Part shown: positions 55,726-64,000 of the stretch, one piece after another
How the letters are laid out: every line of letters begins with the position of its first letter
How positions within the stretch are numbered: position 1 is the stretch's first letter
Assembly: GCA_947471745.1 (NCBI GenBank)
Contig: CANJKZ010000977.1
Coordinates: forward strand, 1,364,001-1,428,000
DNA length: 64,000 bases
From: Closterium sp. Naga37s-1
Taxonomy: Eukaryota > Streptophyta > Zygnematophyceae > Desmidiales > Closteriaceae
Reading direction: 5' to 3'
The notes under the pieces: generated by a model
Told to the model about the DNA's origin: nothing
What the model saw: the letters and a program-made list of their open reading frames with translations, nothing else
Database searches by the model: none
Program-made: the position numbers and the translations under genes

Positions 55726-56099
55726 GCTCTCTTAGTTCCCTAGTTTTTCTGTCATGTCATACTGTTACTTTTGTTTTGTAACAATGTTGATAGTAGACTA
55801 ATACTTTCGAAGTACCTTCCAAGTTGGCGGAGGTCCTGCAAAGGGGTGCAGATGGGCTGACGCTGTCTGAACATGCAACAATTCCCTTGCAAAGCGTGTT
55901 TGAGATTCCCTGTTTCCTTATCTATGGTTGAAATCCTGTCGTGTCCCATCCCATCTCCTCACCACCAAGGCATGTTGGCGGTTTGTTTTTCTTTCCTGTT
56001 CAGCTTTCACAGGCTTGTAGCATTGTGAAAACTAGCAGCTAGCGTATGGCTCACCTTGTCATGAACTGTCTGTTCCTTTCAACTGGGTGCCTCCTGCCA

Positions 56100-56490
56100 A
56101 TGTCACCCCCCGCTGCCTCGTTTTCTAGCGCGCCCCGCTGCCCCGTCGCCTAGAGCGCCCTGCTGCCCCGTCGCCCAGCGCGCCCTGCTGCCCCACCACC
56201 CAGCACGCCCTGCTGTCCCGCCACCCAGCGCGCCCTGCTGCCCCGCCACCCAGCACGCCCTGCTGCCCCGTCGCCCAGCGTGCCCCGCTGCCTCATTCGC
56301 GCGAGCAGCAGCAGCAGCAGCGCACTGCTGCCCTCTAGCGCAAGCAGCAGCAGCGCACTGCTGCCCTCTAGCGCAAGCAGCAGCAGCAGCAGCGCCTAGG
56401 CCACCGCCGCCACTGCTGCCTAGGCCGCCGCCACTGCTGCCTAGGCCGCCGCCACAGCTGCTGCCTAGGCCGCCGCCGCCACTGCAGGGC
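56100..56490 (+). repeat. Short GC-rich tandem repeats
   Basis: About six units of roughly 31 bases (CGCCCTGCTGCCCCGCC type) followed by AGCAGCAGCAG runs and GCCGCCGCCACTGCTGCCTAG units. No coding is supported. The rest of 55726-57200 has no recognised gene. Confidence 0.85.
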
Positions 56491-57249
56491 CTCAGAAGTC
56501 AGCGAAAAAAGGCTGATTAGGGGTAAAAAGGCTGTTGTGGCAGCTTTTTTTTTGTTGTGTTGGCTGAACTTTCAGGTTTTTTTTATCTGTCTGGGCTGAA
56601 ATATCAGTCTTTTTCCTGTCGTGTACGCTGTCTCATCAGAGTTGTAACGAAGGGGTGGGCTGAAATCCCTGTAATGGAGATTCGCGTAGGTGCCCTGAAT
56701 TCCGGATGTCTAGGTACACCGCTTCGACCGTCCCTCCGTCAATCACGCCGAAATGGCAAGATTCCTTGCCAACGCATTCGGGAATGGCATCATTCCCGAA
56801 CTTTCACTCCACTGCTGTCTTCTCGCGAAGGTATCTTCGCTCGTGATTGGTGGTTTGTGCAACCACATCAATTTGTGGCGAATGGAAAGACAACATCGCT
56901 GCACCACGCACGCACGTTGCAGCAGCACAGCACCACACACAACGCAAAATGGTTGCCGCGCGACTAGGAAACCCCCCCACCTCACCCACCCCGAAGCTGC
57001 AACCAGGTACGTGCATGATTCCTTGGGTCGCGTCGCCTTGCATCATGGCACGGTAAGCTTGCCAACCAAGCCCGCTTCACCAGCTCCTTTTTGCATAGCC
57101 CCAGGTAGCTGCTGGAGTCCCCCACCCCACACCCAACCACGCTAGGGTTTCACTTCATTCGCCTCTAGCACCAGGCAATTCTCTGCACGCTCTCTCAGTG
57201 CTCGGCACGCTCTCTCAGTGCTCGGCTCGCTCTCGTCTCTGTTCCGCCA

Positions 57250-57480
57250 TGGCTGGCCATGGCGCCGGCCTTTCAGACGACGAGGGTGACACCGATTTAG
57301 ACGACGCCGATAGCGATGCCATCGAAGAAGCCCGTACGGGGCTAGATCTTCTTCTTAGATCTTTAGGCCGCCAAATTCCACCCGCACGCGTCCCACCCGG
57401 TCCCCCTAGCGCCTCTCTTCCTAGTACCAGTCCCCCCCCCCGTAGACCCCCTCCCCCCACAAGGTCCTGCTCCCTCAGGT
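57250..57480 (+). other. Open frame upstream of the copia remnant, origin unclear
   Basis: An ATG in good context (GCCATGGC) opens a frame with an acidic N-terminus (LSDDEGDTDLDDADSDAIEE), then Pro-rich sequence. It may be the start of a retroelement gag or an unrelated exon. No domain is recognised. Confidence 0.3.
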
Positions 57481-60400
57481 GTGTCTCAGGTATACCCACC
57501 CCCCTTGGTTGAGCCTTTAGAGATCTCTTCTGACTCCTCTGGCTCAGCTGAGGGGGGTGACCCCGCCGCTGACGACACGGCGACCACTCGCCGCTCTACA
57601 CGCTTGGAGACCCCCCTTGGTTTTCCGCCTCGGCCGTCTTCGGCGCCTCAGCAGCCTGCTGCTGTGGACTCTGGTGCTGCTGCGGGTGGTGACACTGGTG
57701 GTGCGGGTTCTGGGGGTGCTGAGACAAGGGGTGCGGGGTCTGGGGGTGCTGCGACAGGGGGTGCGAGTTCTGGGGGTGCTGAGACAGAGGGTGCAGGTTC
57801 TGGGGGTGCTGCGACTTGGGGTGCTGACACTGGGGGTGCTGCGAGTCCTAGTGGCAGTGGAGCCGTGGGTGACCCTACTGGAGGTCCTGGAGTTGGACAG
57901 CCTAGTCGACTTGAGACGCTCTCGCCGCAGCAGATTCGTGAGAGGATCGTTCAACGAGGCCGTCCTGGTAGTGGAGGTTACGGTGTTACCGCTTTTGGAG
58001 CTGCTGGTGCTGGAGGTACTAGAGGTGCTGCTGGTGCTGGAGGTACTGGAGCTGCTAGTCCTGGAGGTACTGGAGGTGCTGCTGGTGCTGGAGGTGCCGG
58101 AGCTACCAGTCCTGGAGGTGCTACTGGTGCTGGAGGTGCTGGAGCTACAAGTCCTGGAGGTACTGCTGGTGTTGCTGGTGCTGGAGAAACTGGAGGTGCT
58201 GGAGGTGCAGCTGGTGCTGGAGGCGCTGGAGCTGGAGGTGCTGGAGCTGCTGGTCCTGGAGGTGCTCGTACTGTAGGTGCTGGAGCTGCTACTGGTGCTG
58301 GAGCTGCTGGAGCTGCTGGTCCTGGAGGTGCTCGTACTAGAGGTACTGGAGGTGCCGGAGCTGGTGGTGCTGCTGGTGCTGGAGGTGTTACTGGAGGTAC
58401 TGGTGCTGCTAGTGCTGGAGGTGCTAGAGGTGCTGCTGGTACTGGAGGCGCTGGAGCTGGAGGTACTGGAGGTACTGGAGCTGCTGCCGCGACGGGTACT
58501 GCGCTGCGCCGACCGTTTTTCTACCCGCAGCCGCAGTCGTCCCTTCCACCGCCTGACTCACCCCTTCGCCAGGTTCTTAGTCTCCCGTCTTCCACTGGCC
58601 TCACTCCACCTCTCTTGTGTCCACCGACAGACCAGTCTCAGCCACAGCTACTGCTTAGCTCCCCGCTGCCTGTTCCTTTTCCTCACACTGAGGTGACAGA
58701 GTCCCTGACTGAGCGTCATGAGCCTGAGACTCGTGCTTCCACACCTGTTCGTGCTCGTCGTGTCGCCCGTCCTCGTCCTCCTGCTGCTGTCCCAGACACT
58801 CACGGTATGGCACTTCGTCCTTCATCAGTTCCACAGCGTGTTGTCCTGCCTGAGCCTCCCGCGTCCTCTCTTCCGCACGTTCTTGACCCTGAGTCCGACC
58901 TTGCTCGTGCTGTCAGTCCTACTGTCACTCGTCTCCTCGCTACTGTGGTCACTGACCCTGACTTTGAGCCTACTGCTGCGTTTGCCCTAGTCACTGAGCT
59001 AGTCGACTTTGCAGCTAGGAGTCGTCTCGAATACGTCGCGAGTCTTGTTACTGAGTCTGAGTCTGTCTATCCTCCGTCCGTCGGGGGTGAGCCTGCCCTT
59101 GGCAGTGACGTCCTTGAGGACAGGCAGTTTGAGCTTGAGTGTCTTGCGGCCGTTTTACCTCGTTTCGCATCCATGCTGCTTTGCCCTGAGGGAGACCCGG
59201 ATGCACTTGACATCCTTACCCCGCGCTCTTACGCTGAGGCGATCGCGGGTGAGTACTCCTCTCAGTGGCAGACAGCCATGGACGCTGAGATGGCTTCCTG
59301 GAAATCCACAGGCACCTACGTCGACGAGGTTCCTCCTCCTGTGGCGAACATAGTCGATGGCATGTGGATTTTCAGAGTGAAGCGGCCGCCGGGTTCTCCG
59401 CCTGCCTTCAAGGCACGTTACGTTGCTCGAGGTTTCAGTTAGCGACAGGGGGTCGACTACTTCCAGACATTCTCCCCCACCCCGAAGATGACTACTCTTC
59501 GGGTGTTGCTACACGTTGCAGCACAGCGTGAATACGAGCTGCACTCCCTCGACTTCTCCATAGCTTTCTTGCAGGGCAGCCTTCACGAGGAGATCTGGCT
59601 GCGCCGCCCAGCAGGCTTCTCTGGGTCGTTTCCTGCGGGTACCCAGTGGAGCCTCCGGCGGCCAGTCTACGGTCTCCGCCAGGCGCCCCGCGAGTGGCAC
59701 GACACACTGAGGACTACACTTGCGGCTCGTGGGTTTGCTCCTTCCAATGCTGACCCGTCGCTGTTTCTACGCACCGACACTACCCTGCCGCCGTTCTACG
59801 TTCTCGTGTACCTCGACGAATTGGTTTTTGCTACTACTGACACTGAGGCGCTGGCCCTAGTGAAGGCGGAGCTGCTGGAGAGACACACCTACACTGACCT
59901 GGGTGAGCTGCGTAGTTATCTTGGCTTGCAGATCACCCGGGACAGAGCACGGCGCACCATCACCCTGACTCAGTCACACATGGTGCACCAGGTCCTTCAG
60001 CGCTTCGGCTTCTAGTACTCCTCGCCACAGCCGACTCCTCTGCCTACTGGCCACTCACACTCAGCTCCACCTTCGGACAAGTCCATAGAGCCGAGTGGTC
60101 CGTATCCAGAGCTTGTGGGTTGCCTCATGTACCTGATGACGTGCACACGACCTGACCTCGCGTACCCTCTCAGCCTCCTGGCTCGCTACGTGGTTCCTGG
60201 TAGACACCGAAAGGTGCACTGGGATGCTGCGAAGAGGGTACTGCGTTACTTGTGCAGTACATCGGGCATAGGGCTCGTGCTTGGAGGACAGGGTTCAGTG
60301 GTACTCACAGGACACTCCGACGCTACTTGGGCCGACGACCAGGCGACTCAGCGTTCGTCACAGGGTTACACCTTCAGTCTTGGCTCTGGTTCTGTCTCGT

Positions 60401-61166
60401 GGAGGTCCACTCGTTCTTCTTCTGTGCTTGGTTCCAGCTGTGAGGCCGAAATCTACGCTGGGGCCATGGCTGCACAGGAGCTACGCTGGCTGACCTACCT
60501 GCTTACCGACTTGGGGGAGCGGCCTCGTTCTTCTCCAGTTCTGTACGTCGACAACAAGGCCATGCTTGCCTTGTGTCACGAGCAGAGACTGGAGCATAGA
60601 ACGAAGCACATTGCTCTTCGCTACTTTCTTGCTCGAGAGCTGCAGCAGCGTGGTCAGCTTCGCCTTTCTTACATGGCCTCACGGGCCAACACTGCTGATG
60701 TCTTCACCAAGGCCCTCGAGTCTGGTGATCATCAGCGTTTTTGCATTGCTCTTGGGCTTCTGCCCGTTCTGCCTCACCTGCTTGTCTCTTGATCTTGCAC
60801 TTGTTGTACACTGATATCTATATTTATACCTGCATGTTTCCTCTTGCTAGGTTGTGATCAGTGTCCTGCCTTGCTATTATAACTCTGCATGTGAACTGGC
60901 CTTGTGGCCGCTTGCTTGTGCTCAGAATGAGTGGTGATCTTGAGATCCACCCTGGGCTTTGCATTGCTTTGTTCTCTTGCCTGACTGGTCTTGTGACCGT
61001 TTGTTGTGTTGGCTATCCCTCACTTTGCCTAGGGGGGTGTGTCAAATCATATATGTATGTTCCTAGTTCTGCTAGGCTACAGTGAGGTGCTCAGTATAGA
61101 GTATAACCCCAGTTAGGGTTTCATAATTGTATCTCCTTGTTGCTAGTCATTCATCATTCCTGCACA
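57481..61166 (+). mobile_element. Ty1/copia remnant, 5'-incomplete, with 3' LTR
   Basis: Starts in the linker between integrase and reverse transcriptase, which is expanded into Gly/Ala-rich repeats (GAGGAGATSPGG types, about 57680-58490). Then come the reverse transcriptase region (TAMDAEMASWKSTGTY, MWIFRVKRPPGSPPAFKARY, RRPVYGLRQAPREWHD) and RNase H (SSCEAEIYAGAMAAQELRWL). A G-rich tract and a 129-bp LTR (61038-61166) end it. No 5' LTR, gag or integrase is seen. About two or three breaks. Fossil. Confidence 0.85.
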
Positions 61167-61277
61167 GATTATTCTGACAAATTGGACGCGATCGCGGAGC
61201 GATGTGCGGTCAAAACCACTGCCCATTGGAATCGAAAACAAGAATACACGACGGCTTGTCATTTCTGTCAGAATCAC

Positions 61278-64000
61278 TGTGCAGGAATGACTAGAAACAA
61301 GGCAGTACAGGTTTGTATAGGCTAACCCTAATTGGGGTTGTACCCCATACTGAGTAACCCACTATAGCCTAGCAAGTAGAATGCATTTTGACACACCCCC
61401 ATAGGCTAAGTGGGGGACAATCAGATGGTCACAAGACCAGTCAAGCAAGAGAACAAGCAAAGCAAAGCTCAGGGTGGATCTCAAGGACACCACACAATAT
61501 GAGCATAGGCAAGCGGCCACAAGGCCAGTTCACATGCAGAGGTATAATAACAAGGCAATACACTGATTACAACCTAGCAAGAGTAAACATGTAGGTATAA
61601 AGATATACATCAGTGTACAACAAGTGCAAGTCAAGCAACCAGCAGGTGAGGCAGAGTTTTGCACAAGTCCAAGAGCAGTGCAGAAACGCTGATGATCACC
61701 GGACCCAAGGGCCTTGGTGAACACATCAGCAGTGTTGGCCCGCGAGGCCACGTAGGAAAGGCGGAGCTGACGACGCTGCTGTAGCTCACGCGCAAGGAAG
61801 TAGCGAAGAGCAATGTGCTTCGTTCTGTGCTCCAATCGCTGCTCGCGACACAAGGCAAGCATTGCCTTGTTGTCGACGTACAGAACTGGAGGAGAACGAG
61901 GCCGCTCCCCCAAGTCAATCAGTAGGTAGGTCAGCCAGCGTAGCTCCTATGCAGCCATGGCCCCAGCGTAGATCTCGGCCTCACAGTTGAAACCAAGCAC
62001 CGAAGACGAGCGAGTGGACCTCCACGAGACAGAACCAGAGCCAAGACTGAAGGTGTACCCCTGTGACGAACGCTGAGTCGCCTGGTCGTCGGCCCAAGAA
62101 AGAGTGTCCTGTGAGTACCACTGAACCCTGTCCTCCAAGCACGAGCCCCATGCCCGATGTACTGCACAAGTAACGCAGTACCCTCTTCGCAGCATCCCAG
62201 TGCACCTTTCGGTGTCTACCGGGTGCCACGTAGCGAGCCAGGAGGCTGAGAGGGTACGCGAGGTCAGGTCGTGTGCACGTCATCAGGTACATGAGGCAAC
62301 CCACAAGCTCTGGGTACGGACCACTCGGATCTACGGACTCGTCCGAAGGTGGAGCTAAGAGCGAGTGACCGGTAGACAGAGGAGTGGGCTGTGGCGAGGA
62401 GTACTAGAAGCCGAAGCGCTGAAGGACCTCGTGCACCATGTGTGACTGAGTCAGGGTGATGGTGCGCCGTGCTCTGTCCCGGGTGATCTGCAAGCCAAGA
62501 TAACTCCGCAGCTCACCCAGGTCAGTGCAGGTGTGTCTCTCCTGCAGCTCCGCCTTCACTAGGGCCGGTGCCTCAGTGTCAGCAGTAGCAAAGACCAAGT
62601 CGTCGACGTACACGAGGATGTAGAACGCCGGCAGGGTAGTGTCTGTGCGCAGAAACAGCGACGGGTCAGCTGTCGAGGGAGCAAAACCAAGAGCCGCAAG
62701 TGTCGTCCTTAGTGTGTCGTGCCACTCGCGGGGCTCCTGACGCAGGCCGTACACTGGTCGCCGTAGGCTCCACTGGGTACCTTCAGGAAACGACCCAGCG
62801 AAGCCCTCTGGACGGCGCAGCCAGATGGCCTCGTGAAGGCCACCCTGCAAGAAAGCTGTCAAGAAGTCGAGGGAGTGCAGCTCGTAGTCACGGTGAGCTG
62901 CAACGTGTAGCAACACCCGAAGAGTGGTCATCTTTGGGGTGGGGGAGAAGGTCTGAAAGAAGTCGACCCCCGCACGCTGACTGAAGCCTCGAGCAACGTA
63001 ACGTGCCTTGAAGGCAGGCGGAGAACCCGGCGGCCGCTTCACCCTGAAAATCCACATGCCACTGACGATGTTCACCCCAGGTGGGGGAACCTCGTCGATG
63101 TAGGTGCATGTGGACTTCCATGAAGCCATCTATGCGTCCATGGCTGTCTGCCACTGAGAGGAGTACTCACCCGAGATCGCCTCTCTGTAAGAGCGCGGGG
63201 TGGGGATGTCAAGTGCATCCGGGTCTCCCTAAGAGGCAAGCAGCATGGTCGCGAGATGTGGTGCAGCGGCCGCAAGACACTCCAGCTCCTCCTGTCTGTC
63301 CTCAAGAACGTCACAGCCAAGGGCAACCTCACCCCCGACGGACGGAGGACATGCAGGGTCACGGTCAGAAACAAGACTCGCAAGGTAGTCTAGGCGGTGC
63401 GCAGCAGGAAAGTCAACTAGCTCAGCGACTAAGGCAGACGCAGCAGGAGACGAGAGCGTAGGGTCCGTCACAACTATAGCAAGAAAGCAAGTGACAGTCG
63501 GACTGGAAGGACGAGCAAGGTCAGACGGAGGGTCAGCAACGTCAGGAAGAGAGGACGCAGGAGGTGACGGTAGGACAACACGACGTGGAACAGAGGAAGG
63601 ACGAAGTGTCATATCGTGAGTGCCTGGGACAGCCGGAGCACGAGGACGACGCACACGACGAACACGAGCAGGAATGGAAGCTCTAGTCTCAGGCTCTCGA
63701 CGCTCAGGAGTGGAAGCACGAGTCTGAGGCTCTCGACGCTCAGTCAGGGACTCTGTCACAACAGTGTATGGAGCAGGAGCAGGCAGTGGGGAGTGAGGCA
63801 GTAGCTGTGGGAACAGTAACGGAGGAGTAGTACCAGCGACTGGGAACTCAGTAGGAGCTGGCGGAAGACCGAGAAGGTGGCGAAGCGCACCAGCAAGTCC
63901 AGCACCAACAACACCTCCAACACCAGCAGCTCCAGCTCCTCCAGCACCAGTAGCACCAGCACCTCCAGCACCAGCAGCTCCAGTAGCACCTCCAGCACCT
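61278..64000 (-). mobile_element. Ty1/copia remnant of the same family, inverted, running off the right edge
   Basis: Minus-strand copy. LTR 61278-61395 (118 bp) preceded on its strand by a CTATGGGGG purine tract; then RNase H (about 61660-62300), reverse transcriptase (62404-63129) and the Gly/Ala-rich linker towards 64000. It shares MWIFRVKRPPGSPPAFKARY and LGELRSYLGLQITRDRARRT with the copy at 57.5-61.2 kb. About four breaks. The two copies meet tail to tail across about 110 bases that contain ATTCTGACA and its reverse complement at the two edges. Confidence 0.85.

Noticed and set aside
57557-58696. Leu/Val/Glu-rich frames (VLEVLEL type) on the plus strand
   Set aside because: Shifted-frame shadow of the Gly/Ala-rich copia linker.

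Overview
The window is nuclear DNA from a eukaryote of the green (streptophyte) lineage. Two intron-rich genes encode plastid-type flavin monooxygenases. The intronless histone H4 and H2B genes are of plant type. The copia elements carry the initiator-Met primer site TGGTATCAGAGC common in plants, and one mobile element encodes an AP2-like domain. A zygnematophyte alga or an early land plant fits best, but I cannot fix the taxon from sequence alone.

Layout. (1) 1-15.1 kb, minus strand: two tandem copies of a seven-exon FAD-dependent monooxygenase gene, including upstream DNA. Copy A runs off the left edge; copy B codes for about 566 residues. Intron 2 of copy B holds a 2.6-kb minisatellite of a 19-bp unit resembling its own 5' splice site. 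(2) 15.4-27.2 kb: two divergent fasciclin (FAS1) genes. The left one is split by a chimeric LTR element (17691-22412). The right one keeps its FAS1 exons but has an out-of-frame secretion leader. (3) 27.2-49.6 kb: one composite insertion bounded by matching LTRs and the duplication CCTTT. It is a minus-strand Ty1/copia element holding a roughly 13-kb multi-gene Plavaka-like DNA transposon and, inside gag, a 1.2-kb non-autonomous LTR element. (4) 50.4-53.6 kb: a small four-exon plus-strand gene of unknown function in which every exon edge I inspected has local partial duplicates. (5) 53.9-55.7 kb: divergent histone H4 and H2B genes. (6) 57.2-64 kb: two related 5'-incomplete copia remnants, tail to tail.

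The DNA transposon carries a Plavaka/CACTA-related transposase with a recognisable D-D-E layout, a truncated copy of its zinc-finger head exon, a pogo-like DDE-fold protein whose first two acidic positions appear replaced, a Ulp1 cysteine protease lying in frame with an AP2-like domain, and a charged protein of unknown function. A second theme is that tandem repeats in host genes cluster at splice sites: exon 3' ends with donors, or polypyrimidine tracts before acceptors, in at least four genes. This suggests a local duplication process focused on exon-intron borders.
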